A stretch of DNA of 64,000 nucleotides, from positions 1-64,000 of the forward strand of contig CACSIO010000004.1 of NCBI GenBank assembly GCA_902705865.1, in the 5' to 3' direction. Made by a program: the position numbers and the translations under genes. The notes beneath the pieces were generated by a model. That model searched no databases, was not told where the DNA came from, and saw nothing but the letters and a program-made list of their open reading frames with translations. The number at the start of each line of letters is the position of its first letter. Position 1 is the stretch's first letter. Below, piece after piece: positions 18,666 to 28,217 of this stretch. Source of the stretch: BD1-7 clade bacterium. GTDB taxonomy: Bacteria > Pseudomonadota > Gammaproteobacteria > Pseudomonadales > DT-91.

Positions 18666-19517
18666 ATGACGACAGGTTTGATTGTTGCAGCAGCTTTGCT
18701 GTTTTTAGCATTTGTTACGCTGTTTATGGGGGTGAAACTGGTTCCTCAAGGGTCCAAGTGGGTTATTCAACGCTTGGGTAAATACCATCTGACGCTCACG
18801 CCGGGATTAAATCTGATTATCCCTTACATCGATGCTGTAGCTTATCGCGTTACAACGAAGGATATTGTTCTTGAAATTCCCGCCCAGGAGGTCATTACCA
18901 AAGATAACGCCGTGATTGTGACCAATGCTGTTGCCTACATCAATATTGTGCAGCCAGAAAAGGCTGTATACGGTGTTGAGGATTTTAAATTGGCGATTCA
19001 AACGCTAGTGCAGACGTCTTTGCGGTCGATTATTGGCGATATGACTTTGGATGAATCGTTATCGTCGCGAGACGCCATCAAGGCACGGTTGAAGGCGGCT
19101 ATTTCTGACGAAATCGCAGATTGGGGGATTACCCTGAAAACCGTCGAAATTCAGGATATCAACCCATCACCCACCATGCAGCATGCAATGGAAGAGCAAG
19201 CTGCCGCAGAGCGTGCAAGGCGGGCTACAGTTACGCGCGCAGGCGGGCAGAAGGAAGCTCAGATTCTGGAAGCGGAAGGCCGGCTCGAGGCTTCAAAACG
19301 TGATGCCGAAGCCCAAGTTATTCTCGCCGATGCGAGTAAAGCGGCGATTGAACGTGTCAGCAGTGCGATTGGGGATAGCCAAACGCCGGTTGCATATCTG
19401 CTAGGTGAGAAATACATCCGGTCGATTGAGCAATTAGCTGAGTCAGAGAATGCCAAAACAGTTATTTACCCGGCTGATCTGCAACGAGTCGTGAAGGCAT
19501 TTTTTGAGCGGTCGTAA
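18666..19517 (+). CDS. qmcA: SPFH/stomatin-like membrane protein (QmcA type)
   Basis: 283 residues. An N-terminal membrane helix is followed by the SPFH domain (VPQGSKWVIQRLGKY through TLDESLSSRD) and a charged Ala/Glu-rich coiled coil (EEQAAAERARRA). The ATG at 18666 is chosen because AGGA (18656-18659) is 6 nt upstream; the ATG at 18660 would leave no spacing. Stomatin-like proteins form large membrane rings. The gene is paired with nfeD. Confidence 0.88.
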   Translation: MTTGLIVAAALLFLAFVTLFMGVKLVPQGSKWVIQRLGKYHLTLTPGLNLIIPYIDAVAYRVTTKDIVLEIPAQEVITKDNAVIVTNAVAYINIVQPEKAVYGVEDFKLAIQTLVQTSLRSIIGDMTLDESLSSRDAIKARLKAAISDEIADWGITLKTVEIQDINPSPTMQHAMEEQAAAERARRATVTRAGGQKEAQILEAEGRLEASKRDAEAQVILADASKAAIERVSSAIGDSQTPVAYLLGEKYIRSIEQLAESENAKTVIYPADLQRVVKAFFERS

Positions 19518-19535
19518 ACTGCAGCGAGTAACGAA

Positions 19536-19949
19536 TTAACCGGTTGGGTTATTCGGGTCGAAAGTTTGCACGACTGATAGTGACGGAGAGGCCGTTTTTC
19601 GGGTCTTTCCTGCCGCTTTCAGGCGATTCAGGTAGTCATTCCAGTAGGTTTCGCGATTGTTTGCAAGCTCATATAAATACGACCAGCTGAAAATACCGGA
19701 ATCATGACCGTCATCAAATATCAATAACACGGCATAGTTGCCTACCGGTTCGAGGTCGGTAATTTGCACATCTTCCTTGCCGAGTTGCAGTGTTTCTTGG
19801 CCAACTCCATGGCCTTTGACTTCGGCACTGGGCGACCAAACGCGCAGAAATTCGAAACTTAAATCGTAGTATTCACCGTTGTTGTATTCCAAGTGAAGTA
19901 CACGGGATCGTTTTCGAACTTCCACTTTTGTGAGTGTCGGTGCTGTCAT
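19536..19949 (-). CDS. DUF971 domain protein
   Basis: 137 residues. The core (about 5-95) matches the DUF971 (GBBH-like N-terminal) fold: beta strands with LHLEYNNGEYYDLSFEFLRVWSPSAEVKGHG, then DGHDSGIFSWSYLYEL. The tail is basic and low in complexity. The domain is found in Fe-S-associated and hydroxylase proteins, but the role of the stand-alone form is unclear. It converges with qmcA with an 18-bp gap. Confidence 0.85.
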   Translation of the reverse strand: MTAPTLTKVEVRKRSRVLHLEYNNGEYYDLSFEFLRVWSPSAEVKGHGVGQETLQLGKEDVQITDLEPVGNYAVLLIFDDGHDSGIFSWSYLYELANNRETYWNDYLNRLKAAGKTRKTASPSLSVVQTFDPNNPTG

Positions 19950-20002
19950 TGTCTGTCTGATGGCCTCGTTAAAGAGAGTGAGCCATTGTTGACTGGCTCA
20001 CT

Positions 20003-21325
20003 TCAGGGTTTACGGCGAGGGTGAATAATAAGGGTTTTATCCGGCTTTTGCTCGATTTGCACGCATTGTTCTGAGTTGCTGAGAGCAGCGAGTTGTTTTT
20101 CGTCTTCTTTGTGATCCCAAAGCGCAATTTCGCCAAAACGGGATTGGTCAAAACCTGATCGCCATAGAACATCAGGAATATGCGTAAATCGCTGCTGAAA
20201 TGCTTGGGAAACATCGATATTCAACGTGGCAAGCTGATCTAACTGGAAGCCATACAGCTGGCCTGGCAGGCTGAGCGTATGTGCGGAGGGCATGTATTTA
20301 TAAAGCTCGGAAACCGCTGGCCATTCACTATTGCTGCGTGCGAGAGATTCAGAGACTCGATAAGGATGTTGTTCGTCGCCCATGCGAAAGTGTCGCATGA
20401 GAACCATGAATTTATCCGGTATAGGTTTGCAGCTATCCCACCAGTAGCCATCGACGATCGAAAACATGGCGTTGGTTTGTTGTTTGGATACCGGTTCGAG
20501 CCATTGGATAAATTCACTTAACCAGACCGTCATCGATTGGTTGTAGAGCTGATCATTTAAAACCAGTTTTGAGTGGATGAGTGCAAGCGATAGTTTTGCG
20601 CCGAGCATGTTGGAGTAGAGATCTTCAGGTGAATAGCCCGATACTTCTTCTGGCCAGCCAGCAAAACTTGTGTAGCCGTGCCATTGAGCGATTTCATGTG
20701 ATTCTGCTTTGAAGTAAGCGAGGCGCGCAGCTAATTCTGCTGCGAGATACCAGCGTTGCTTGGCCGATAACCCGGATGTATCAAATGCTTTCATTTGGAT
20801 ATAGCGCGGGCCTATCTCGCTGGGAAGTTCGATGATATGGGGTTGCCCAAGATGGTGGATAATAATAAAAAAGAGCGCAACGGTATCGTCTGCGGTATCT
20901 CTGACGTGTGCAAGATCAATAAACCCGCCGCGCAGCGTGTAAATGATGCCGTTATTTTCTCCACCGCTTAATCCATTTGCGCTGGCACCCTTCACTGTAT
21001 TCGGGAAGGAGCCCGCATCGAAACGGTGAGGGCCAATTTCGCTGAAGCTCACCGAATTCCCCAAGCGAAATAACGGAATAGGCACAAACCCGATTTCTAC
21101 TTTTTGCTCATTGCCAAAAGCACAGCACGGGCGAACTTTCTGCGGTACATCAAACTCGGGTAGTGAATTAACATCCAGATCCCACATCTGTGCTTTTGCG
21201 TCAGAATTGCTTAACGCGAGTTCTACAGCATGGGCTGTCGGACGTGGGTGGCCATGCCAAGTTGGTGTTGCACACCCCGCGATGAGGATAGGAAGTAGAA
21301 GTGCGCAGATGAGGCGGGTTGTCAT
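20003..21325 (-). CDS. putative periplasmic lipoprotein, DUF4056-like
   Basis: 440 residues. A signal peptide ends in the lipobox LIAGC (Cys18), so the protein should be lipid-anchored. The mature part has the Cys pair VRPCCAFG near 67 and an aromatic-rich body. I think it belongs to DUF4056, based on the lipobox followed by the CCAFG segment and FIDLAHVRDTAD, but I cannot verify this. No catalytic motif is evident. It stands alone between the DUF971 gene and the CcdA-like gene. Confidence 0.6.
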   Translation of the reverse strand: MTTRLICALLLPILIAGCATPTWHGHPRPTAHAVELALSNSDAKAQMWDLDVNSLPEFDVPQKVRPCCAFGNEQKVEIGFVPIPLFRLGNSVSFSEIGPHRFDAGSFPNTVKGASANGLSGGENNGIIYTLRGGFIDLAHVRDTADDTVALFFIIIHHLGQPHIIELPSEIGPRYIQMKAFDTSGLSAKQRWYLAAELAARLAYFKAESHEIAQWHGYTSFAGWPEEVSGYSPEDLYSNMLGAKLSLALIHSKLVLNDQLYNQSMTVWLSEFIQWLEPVSKQQTNAMFSIVDGYWWDSCKPIPDKFMVLMRHFRMGDEQHPYRVSESLARSNSEWPAVSELYKYMPSAHTLSLPGQLYGFQLDQLATLNIDVSQAFQQRFTHIPDVLWRSGFDQSRFGEIALWDHKEDEKQLAALSNSEQCVQIEQKPDKTLIIHPRRKP

Positions 21326-21484
21326 TAATATACTTATCGCTTAATTTTGGCCGGTTTCATTACAGAGGGTGCTTATGACATAGGCACCCTTGGTGTGGCA
21401 ATTGGAAAGCTAGCTGTTGCTATCGATCTTTGCCAGAGGGGCTGAACATTACTTGAACTCAGAGAAGGAGCTTACAGTGATGAT

Positions 21485-22177
21485 TCAGTATTCGAAAATC
21501 CAGTCAGGCAAAATATGCATTGCCCATGCCTCAAGCATCCGATCGACGCCGGTCAGTATTGTTATACCTAACGCAATTAATGCCAGTGCCAGCACCCACT
21601 TGCCAATTTTACCACCAATGGCAAGTTTCTCAGCCGGTAATGTTATTAAATAACCGATAACAATTAACGGCAGGGCGCTGCCAATACCAAAAGACAGCAT
21701 AACGAAGAATGCCATGCCCATCTGTTGGCCTGTCGAAGCCAAGGCGATTGCGCTACCGATAGTAGGGCCAACACAGGGAAGCCAGACAAACCCCAGTGAA
21801 CAGCCAACGATAAACTGCCCGGCGGCAGATTGTTGGTTAGCGTTGGGGGCCGGGAGGAACGTCTGTAATCTCGCCAGTGCATGGCTCATAGCGTCTGTGG
21901 CTTTCGGAATAACAAGCACAAGGCCCATAAAAATCATCAAGCCTGCAGAGATTTCTCGAAGTACATCCGGTGAAATGCCAGCGTTGAGCAAGAGATAAGT
22001 AAGAAGAGTACCTGATACCGCAAATGCGAGGCTAATACCTAGCGCAAGAAATAATAACCCTGCTTTGGAGCTTCGCATTGCTGATGCCGTTACAACCGGC
22101 ACCATGGGGAGTACGCAGGGAGACAATAGCCCCACTGCGCCAGCAAAAAATGCCAATGGGATGGCAGAAAATTCCAT
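21485..22177 (-). CDS. CcdA/DsbD-type thiol-disulfide transmembrane protein
   Basis: 230 residues with six predicted membrane helices. The redox-active cysteines occur in LSPCVLPMVP (Cys21) and WLPCVGPT (Cys135), the two hallmark sites of the DsbD transmembrane domain and CcdA. It would pass electrons from cytoplasmic thioredoxin across the membrane. A secreted thioredoxin-fold protein is encoded 27 bp upstream on the same strand and is the probable electron acceptor. CcdA-type proteins often serve cytochrome c maturation, but no ccm cluster is adjacent. Confidence 0.87.
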   Translation of the reverse strand: MEFSAIPLAFFAGAVGLLSPCVLPMVPVVTASAMRSSKAGLLFLALGISLAFAVSGTLLTYLLLNAGISPDVLREISAGLMIFMGLVLVIPKATDAMSHALARLQTFLPAPNANQQSAAGQFIVGCSLGFVWLPCVGPTIGSAIALASTGQQMGMAFFVMLSFGIGSALPLIVIGYLITLPAEKLAIGGKIGKWVLALALIALGITILTGVDRMLEAWAMHILPDWIFEY

Positions 22178-22204
22178 ACAGCTTACCTGGAATGTTAATT
22201 CGGA

Positions 22205-22621
22205 TTAACTATTGTCTGACGGCGTTTCGCCGATGACTTTTTCAATGGCCGCGTAAATAACACGGCTGCTTGTTGGCGCAACGGCAAACCAACGTTGTTC
22301 ATTATCTTTATAGAGATAGAGTGTCGACTGACGTGGTGCACGAAATGCCTTAACCCAATCTTTGTTTTTGTCATAGTCAATAACCATGATCTTTAGTGGC
22401 GAATCCGGGTTCTCTCGCATGTAGCGATTAAGAATGATCTGTTGTCGTTCGCAAGTCGGACACCAGTCAGCATAGACATCGATCAATACTGGTACGCCGG
22501 CTTCTTGCGCCTTGGCGAATGCCTCTGGAGAATAGGGCATTTTTTCTACAGCGTGAGCTGGTGCTGTCAATAGAATCAGCGTGGCTACCAACGCCAGTAT
22601 CGTGGTGTTCAGTCGTTGCAT
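22205..22621 (-). CDS. periplasmic thioredoxin-like protein
   Basis: 138 residues with a cleavable signal peptide ending APAHA and a thioredoxin fold with Cys54-x2-Cys57 in YADWCPTC. The proline loop is preceded by FRAPRQSTLYLY. Located 27 bp before the CcdA-like gene, it likely forms a two-component version of DsbD with it. The target protein is unknown. Confidence 0.85.
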   Translation of the reverse strand: MQRLNTTILALVATLILLTAPAHAVEKMPYSPEAFAKAQEAGVPVLIDVYADWCPTCERQQIILNRYMRENPDSPLKIMVIDYDKNKDWVKAFRAPRQSTLYLYKDNEQRWFAVAPTSSRVIYAAIEKVIGETPSDNS

Positions 22622-22896
22622 GGCGGCATCTCTGTTTTAGTTGTGGATGGGAAGGTTATCACTTGTCTGAGTCCGTTTGACGTGGCGAACCCGCTGTACG
22701 TTATGTCGACGCCCTAGAAGAAGCTAAGTCAGCGTATTTGGCATACGCAGATTCATTATCTCTGCTGTCTAACACTTTTATAGAATCTTAATGAAAGGGC
22801 GATACAATGAGGTTATCAGTAGAATAGGTCCAACAAATCCCATGAGCGACACAAAAATATCACAAAACTATGACATGGCTAATTTGTTATTTGCGA

Positions 22897-23808
22897 TTAT
22901 TCGATCTGGGTTCTTCGGCTCCAATAACTGGCAAGGATAGACCCTGATACGTTATGCCAAATACTGAAAAGCGCTCCTGCAAGTGCAGCGGCTGGGGTAA
23001 CAAACTTGAGCGCTAAAGCGACCGCCAAGCCTGAGTTTTGCATGCCGACTTCGATTGCCAGCGTTCTTCGAACAGATTCTGAGAACCCTAACCAGCCTGC
23101 AACTTGGTAAGTTAAGCCAAGACCGATAAGGTTGTGGAGCATAACAACCAATACCAGAGATGCCCCTGCAGTTAGCAAGCGATCAGCGTTTAACGCAACC
23201 ACAATGCTGATAATGGCGCAAATTGCAGCAACCGATAATGCCGGTATCGCAGGCGTTATTCGGATAACCATGTTGCGCAGTCCATAGTTTACTGCGATGC
23301 CGAGTAGTACGGGCAAGAAAACAATTTTGAAAATGGTGATAAACATCGCGTGGTAATCAACCGCTAAAGAGACATCCAACAGTTGCCAGGCGAGTAGTGG
23401 CGTGAGGAATACGCCAATCAATGTCGTTGTCAGCGTCATGGTTATTGATAACGCCAAATCTCCACGCGCCAAATAGCAGATCAAGTTTGATGCAGTTCCT
23501 CCTGAACAGCATCCGACTAATATCACGCCAGCGGCGAAGTCGCCGAGATCAAAGATATGCGTCAATGCGAGTGCAGACGCCGGCATAATCAAAAATTGCA
23601 GCCCAACACCGGTTAATACGGCTAATTGCATACGCAAAACGCGAGTAAAGTCCGCGGCAGATAGGGTTACGCCCATCAAAAACATAATAAGTGCCAACAA
23701 CGGCACAATGGCGGATTTCAGAGATCCAAAAGCCTCGGGTGCCAAGTATCCGGCTATACCCGCAGCAATAGCAAAAACCGGAAATAAACGTGTAATACGG
23801 CCAGGCAT
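22897..23808 (-). CDS. bile acid:sodium symporter (BASS) family transporter
   Basis: 303 residues from ATG 23806-23808, preceded by AGAGG at about 11 nt; an upstream TTG at 23829 lacks one. About ten hydrophobic segments. GCCSGGTASN matches the conserved crossover region of BASS proteins, and EVGMQNSGLAVALA is the second family motif. These carriers import organic acids with sodium. The substrate cannot be predicted. The 275 bp downstream, up to the thioredoxin gene, show no gene. Confidence 0.9.
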   Translation of the reverse strand: MPGRITRLFPVFAIAAGIAGYLAPEAFGSLKSAIVPLLALIMFLMGVTLSAADFTRVLRMQLAVLTGVGLQFLIMPASALALTHIFDLGDFAAGVILVGCCSGGTASNLICYLARGDLALSITMTLTTTLIGVFLTPLLAWQLLDVSLAVDYHAMFITIFKIVFLPVLLGIAVNYGLRNMVIRITPAIPALSVAAICAIISIVVALNADRLLTAGASLVLVVMLHNLIGLGLTYQVAGWLGFSESVRRTLAIEVGMQNSGLAVALALKFVTPAAALAGALFSIWHNVSGSILASYWSRRTQIE

Positions 23809-24038
23809 ATTGAATAGCGCCTCTATCAAAGAGATTGTTCGTGTCGTCTGGAATCTAGCAGTGTATCACCGTTCAGCAGTCATGCGTCTTTCGGTCAGTT
23901 CGATACGTTTCGGATAAAATAACGACTTTGTAACACCAATTCGACCGTTAATCGGGAACTGGTCCTGTTTCTGGGGTTCTAATGATCCCAACATCCACGG
24001 TGGGTAAGTTTGTTTTTTAGCGCTTGGAGCGAATAACT

Positions 24039-24446
24039 ATGGATAAAAAAGGACCGAAAATGGGTAAATCCAATCGGGTTTTACAAGTAACAAATATCTA
24101 TCAATCCATCAAATTTTACTCAGAAGTACTGGGGCTGGAGCTACTAAATGTCACTGATGACCCGAAAAACCGATTAACCTGGGCAGTTATGGCCTCTGCT
24201 GGCGATATTACTCATACCGTGATTGGTTTTTCACAGCTTTGGGCGGTACTGCCCGATGAATTAGCGCTGCATAATCGCCATATTCACATTATGTGTGATG
24301 ATATGGTGGCGGTGAGTCAAACCGCGAAATATTTCGGTGGGGAAGTACTTTCTGAGAAAAACGGGCACTGCGTGGTTAAAGATCCTGACGGCTATTACGT
24401 TGAAGTGTCGGAAGTTCAACAAATCATGTTGTCACAGGCTGCCTGA
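24039..24446 (+). CDS. VOC/glyoxalase-fold family protein
   Basis: 135 residues from ATG 24039, with GGAG about 9 nt upstream. It shows one VOC module: VLQVTNIYQSIKFYSEVLGLELL at the N-terminus (about 14-36) and KDPDGYYVEVSE near the C-terminus, with His residues that could bind metal. Members include dioxygenases, glyoxalases and resistance proteins; the reaction cannot be assigned. Confidence 0.8.
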   Translation: MDKKGPKMGKSNRVLQVTNIYQSIKFYSEVLGLELLNVTDDPKNRLTWAVMASAGDITHTVIGFSQLWAVLPDELALHNRHIHIMCDDMVAVSQTAKYFGGEVLSEKNGHCVVKDPDGYYVEVSEVQQIMLSQAA

Positions 24447-24487
24447 TTTGGCCCCATTTGGGCGTTATATCGAACGATGGATGTTTA

Positions 24488-25780
24488 TTACGCCGGGGAC
24501 CAAGGGTATATACCAATTCGTTTTTTCATATAAATGGCAGTGACAACCCCGCTAAAAATGAGCGCAATCGCGGTACCTGCGGCTGCGCCTTCAATGTTAT
24601 AGATCGGAATCAATATTGCATTCAGCACACCGTTTAGCAATACGCTGACAATCAGTATCACCATGATGAGTTTTTCCGAACCGGAATACTGCAGCCAGCT
24701 CTGACTAAATACCAAGCAGGCTGCAACACTGTAACCGATTGTCATTGTAACCAGCGATAGGTACGCCAGGTGTGTATCGTGGCCAAATACTGCCAGTAGT
24801 TGGTGTCCAAAAACGCACGTTAACGTCGCGATAACCACAATGCCTTTTGTCATTAGTAAGAACGCACGCCGGTTCAGTTCTTTGATGGATTGAAGGCCTT
24901 GTTGCGTTGCTGGGTAAACCAGCGGCTGGATCAGATTCAGTAAAGCCATTTGTGTTGTGCCAATGGCATATACACAAGTTTGAGCTGCTCCAAAGTGCCC
25001 TACGGCAACTTCATCGGTAAAAAATTCAATCATGTAGATATCGATCTGTTTCATCATAACTTGCAATGAAATCACCAGCATCATAGGTGCTGATACCGCT
25101 AACCATTGTTTTGGCGCTGCAACGGAGGAGAGGCGGCCAATGGCGATGAGAGACAGTCGTTTTACTTGAAATGCTTGAAACAGCACCAGAATCACACATA
25201 CGATGAGGGTGATAAATACCGCAGTGAAGTCATTTAGATAACCGGCGACAAAGAAAAATAGTAAACACAATATCAAACGCAAACCAGGATAACCTAAGCG
25301 CCACGGCATGTAGGCAAGATCGAGCCGTCGAGCGACCTGTAAGACACTGGATAGCAGAGCGGATGCCGCCGCAAATGGGATCACAAACGTTGCCAATAGC
25401 AGTGGGTGGTAGCCTTTTGTATCAAATATCGAAATATGCAGTGCATGACCTACATAAACGATGACCCCTAAACCCAATGAAATGAACAAAATGATCATCA
25501 GATAAAAACGCGTGTACTCCCAGACACCTTCGCCACTGCCTGTGCTGATGTGATCGGGCAAGAATCGACTCGCTGCCTTGGTGCCGCCCATTGCAGCGAC
25601 GAGTGAGCCAAGGGATATAAAAGCCTCGGCGACCTTGTAGTTGCCATAATCGTGTGGGCCAACGATTCGGGCCAAGGACACATTAAATAAGTATGAAAAG
25701 ACAAATCCGGCGATAAATGTACTCATCATGATGATGGTACCGCGGCCTATGTATGACTGTTCCTGCTTTAGCGTTGTCAT
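24488..25780 (-). CDS. polysaccharide flippase-like membrane protein (MVF/MOP superfamily)
   Basis: 430 residues from ATG 25778-25780, where GGATCG precedes the start. The open frame continues upstream to 25888, but that part is not membrane-like. Around 12 to 14 hydrophobic segments. The N-terminal half contains FSYLFNVSLARIVGPHDYGNYKVAEA, typical of Wzx-like oligosaccharide translocases. It would move lipid-linked sugars across the inner membrane. No glycosyltransferase or polymerase is adjacent, so the substrate is unknown. Confidence 0.82.
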   Translation of the reverse strand: MTTLKQEQSYIGRGTIIMMSTFIAGFVFSYLFNVSLARIVGPHDYGNYKVAEAFISLGSLVAAMGGTKAASRFLPDHISTGSGEGVWEYTRFYLMIILFISLGLGVIVYVGHALHISIFDTKGYHPLLLATFVIPFAAASALLSSVLQVARRLDLAYMPWRLGYPGLRLILCLLFFFVAGYLNDFTAVFITLIVCVILVLFQAFQVKRLSLIAIGRLSSVAAPKQWLAVSAPMMLVISLQVMMKQIDIYMIEFFTDEVAVGHFGAAQTCVYAIGTTQMALLNLIQPLVYPATQQGLQSIKELNRRAFLLMTKGIVVIATLTCVFGHQLLAVFGHDTHLAYLSLVTMTIGYSVAACLVFSQSWLQYSGSEKLIMVILIVSVLLNGVLNAILIPIYNIEGAAAGTAIALIFSGVVTAIYMKKRIGIYPWSPA

Positions 25781-25990
25781 TTTCGATCCATGATTCAAGA
25801 GCCGGCCGGAGTGTAGGGCCGGAATATGTGGCATTTTTTTAGGAAGGTGCTTTAAAAATAGCACAGGCTGATGAGCATGTTGGATCAACAGACCGGCGTT
25901 CGGCAGTGTATGCCGTGATTTATAACGCAGCTGTTTTACTTAAAAAATGCAAAAACCGAAAATCTACTGGAAGACGCACCACTGCACCAT

Positions 25991-26332
25991 CTAGGTTTGG
26001 TGCAGGCGGTCCGTCTTGGCGGCCATAATAAAGTCAGTTTTATGCAAGCCTTGGATTTTATGGGTCCACCACGTGACGGTGGTTTTTCCCCATTCGGTAA
26101 GGATTGCCGGATGATGGCCGAATGATTCGGCTAATTCACCCACTTGCTGGCTGAATGCCATGGCGTCAACGAAGTTACCGAAGCTGAACTCACGCTGAAG
26201 TTTGAGAATGTTCTCTTCGACGACCGGCTGCCAATCCGGAATTTCTTCAATGAATGTGGCCAGTTCTTCATCGGTCACTTGCGGTGCGCCCACTCGACAG
26301 GCTTCGCATTGCATTTGGTGGAGTTCGGTCAT
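25991..26332 (-). CDS. phhB: 4a-hydroxytetrahydrobiopterin dehydratase (PCD/DCoH)
   Basis: 113 residues with the PCD catalytic pattern ESFGHHPAI (His73, His74) followed by the WWTH motif (His91). It recycles 4a-hydroxy-tetrahydropterin produced by aromatic amino acid hydroxylases. No phenylalanine hydroxylase is in the window; in many bacteria the enzyme also has a more general folate or moco-linked role. The N-terminus has a Cys pair (MQCEAC), common in this subgroup. Confidence 0.92.
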   Translation of the reverse strand: MTELHQMQCEACRVGAPQVTDEELATFIEEIPDWQPVVEENILKLQREFSFGNFVDAMAFSQQVGELAESFGHHPAILTEWGKTTVTWWTHKIQGLHKTDFIMAAKTDRLHQT

Positions 26333-26476
26333 GATATCTACCTTTCAAATATGTTAACTGCCAAACTGTGAGGTTATGTTAGCATTTATCAGCAGTAACT
26401 GCCGATGCTAGGCAGATGTGTTTACCGTTTACTCGCTACGATGCGAAACACACAATATTCTACTGTGGAGCCCCTT

Positions 26477-26875
26477 ATGCAAATGACTGAAGAGAAAGCA
26501 CTGATTCGTGTCAGCCGCCTATTGATGGTGTCGATGACTCTGTTGGTAATGGCTGAAGTCGCTTTTTTGTTGCAGGGCGTGTTTAGCTATATTGCTGGTG
26601 TGATCGGTGCGTGTGTGGTGCTTGTTGCACGATTTCTTATCTATCGCTACAAAGACGAAAAAGGTTGGAAACAGAAGCTCATGATGATGTTGCCGTTGAT
26701 TGCTATCGTCGGCCCGTTTTTCTACCTGCTGTTTGAGATCTTTTACCAAGGCTCGACAAGCCTTTGGCTTGAGTTAATTCTGGTATGTAGTTTTGTTCTT
26801 CCCGTTGTAACCATGTATTGGTGCTATCGGATTGTTCAAGGGTTGATCGTGCGAGCACATAGCGCCAACTACTGA
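26477..26875 (+). CDS. small inner-membrane protein, unknown function
   Basis: 132 residues from ATG 26477, with GGAG 6 nt upstream; the frame extends upstream to 26405 without a better start. About four hydrophobic segments are visible, with a basic cytoplasmic loop YRYKDEKGWKQK between the second and third. I do not recognise the family. It is divergent from phhB and 76 bp upstream of the ccmI-like gene. Confidence 0.65.
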   Translation: MQMTEEKALIRVSRLLMVSMTLLVMAEVAFLLQGVFSYIAGVIGACVVLVARFLIYRYKDEKGWKQKLMMMLPLIAIVGPFFYLLFEIFYQGSTSLWLELILVCSFVLPVVTMYWCYRIVQGLIVRAHSANY

Positions 26876-26951
26876 GCCTATGCCTATTGAGGTAGCTGGC
26901 GGGGCGAGAGTATATGCGGCATAATCCGGGTTTGTTTATCTGACTATACAG

Positions 26952-28208
26952 GTGGCGTCGTTGGATTTTATGTTGCCGGCTTTCGGGCTGACCTTGATTG
27001 CAATGGTGGTGATTTATTTCGCACTGATGCGCAAATCAACAGTTCAGGATGATCATTCTGATCGTATTAAACGCAATGTTCGTTTGTATGCAGACCGCAT
27101 TAAAGAAATCGAATCGGATCTGCAGGATGAATATATTGATAAAGACGATTTTCAGCGCCAGCATGCCGAATTTTCTCGACAGCTTATCGATACGGTTGAG
27201 CAGCTGGAAAACGCGCCGGTAACCACAGCTGCTCGTCGCCCATGGCTTCTTTGGTTTGTACCACTTCCTTTGGCTGCATTTGTGATTTATGGCGCAATTG
27301 GCGCCTATCCTGATTGGCAAATTTCGCAGCAATTAGAAGGGCTCAATACTGCCGGTAGCCCAGAAGCATTTCAAGCCAGAATGGGCGAGCTCGATAAAGC
27401 GATGCGCGAGCGACTGGAGCAAAAACCGGATCAGCTAGAGTACCGTTTGATGGTTGCCAGATTCGCTATGAATAAAGGTGATTACGACGAGGCTGTATCG
27501 CATTACCGGATACTTGCGGAATTGTTGCCGGATGACCCGGATGCGCAGGCGTTCTACGCACAGGCAGAATATCTTCGTGCGGGCCGTAAGATTACCGCAG
27601 AGGTCGCTAAACATCTTGATAAGGCACTAAAGCTGAATCCATATCAAGCAACAGCGCTCGGTTTAGTGGGTGTTCATGCATTTGAATCTGGCGATCTCAA
27701 CGCCGCTGTTGATGCTTGGCAAACGCTGTTGCAGGTATTACCTCCGGAATCTGATCGTGCCAAATTAATACGTGGCGGTCTTGAAGAGGCGCGCAAACGT
27801 TTGGCTGATTCTGGGCAGTCGGTGGCGAGTGTTCAAGAGACAGGGAAAGCCGATGCAAACGCCGTACAGAAGATAGAAGTTTCCGTATCTGTTGCTGCGA
27901 ATATACCTGCATTACCGCCCAAAACCCTCGTTTTTGTCTATGCCAAAGCCGCCAATGGGCCGCCAATGCCTTTGGCTGCACGCAAGCTGACGCTGGCGCA
28001 ATTGCCAGCAACTATCGAGCTGGATGAATCCATGGCGATGATGCCGAGTATGACGTTAGGTCTATTCAAGGATGTTATCGTTGGGGCGAGAATATCTCGC
28101 TCAGGCCAGCCTATACCGCAGGCTGGAGATTGGCAGGGTGAGAGCCAGCCTTTTGATTGGCGTAAAAACGGTGATGTTTCAGTGACGATTGATCAGCAAG
28201 TGCCTTAG
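26952..28208 (+). CDS. ccmI: cytochrome c biogenesis protein CcmI-like (TPR)
   Basis: 418 residues with an N-terminal membrane helix, a coiled-coil loop (about 30-85), a second membrane helix (97-115) and TPR repeats (about 150-285). A C-terminal beta domain (about 305-415) contains LVFVYAKAANGPPMPLA and PIPQAGDW, typical of full-length CcmI/CycH. CcmI holds apocytochrome c for heme attachment. No other ccm gene is in the window. Start is uncertain: GTG 26952, TTG 26961 (behind AGGTGG) and ATG 26970 are all possible. Confidence 0.85.
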   Translation: MASLDFMLPAFGLTLIAMVVIYFALMRKSTVQDDHSDRIKRNVRLYADRIKEIESDLQDEYIDKDDFQRQHAEFSRQLIDTVEQLENAPVTTAARRPWLLWFVPLPLAAFVIYGAIGAYPDWQISQQLEGLNTAGSPEAFQARMGELDKAMRERLEQKPDQLEYRLMVARFAMNKGDYDEAVSHYRILAELLPDDPDAQAFYAQAEYLRAGRKITAEVAKHLDKALKLNPYQATALGLVGVHAFESGDLNAAVDAWQTLLQVLPPESDRAKLIRGGLEEARKRLADSGQSVASVQETGKADANAVQKIEVSVSVAANIPALPPKTLVFVYAKAANGPPMPLAARKLTLAQLPATIELDESMAMMPSMTLGLFKDVIVGARISRSGQPIPQAGDWQGESQPFDWRKNGDVSVTIDQQVP

Positions 28209-28217
28209 TGCACGCGA

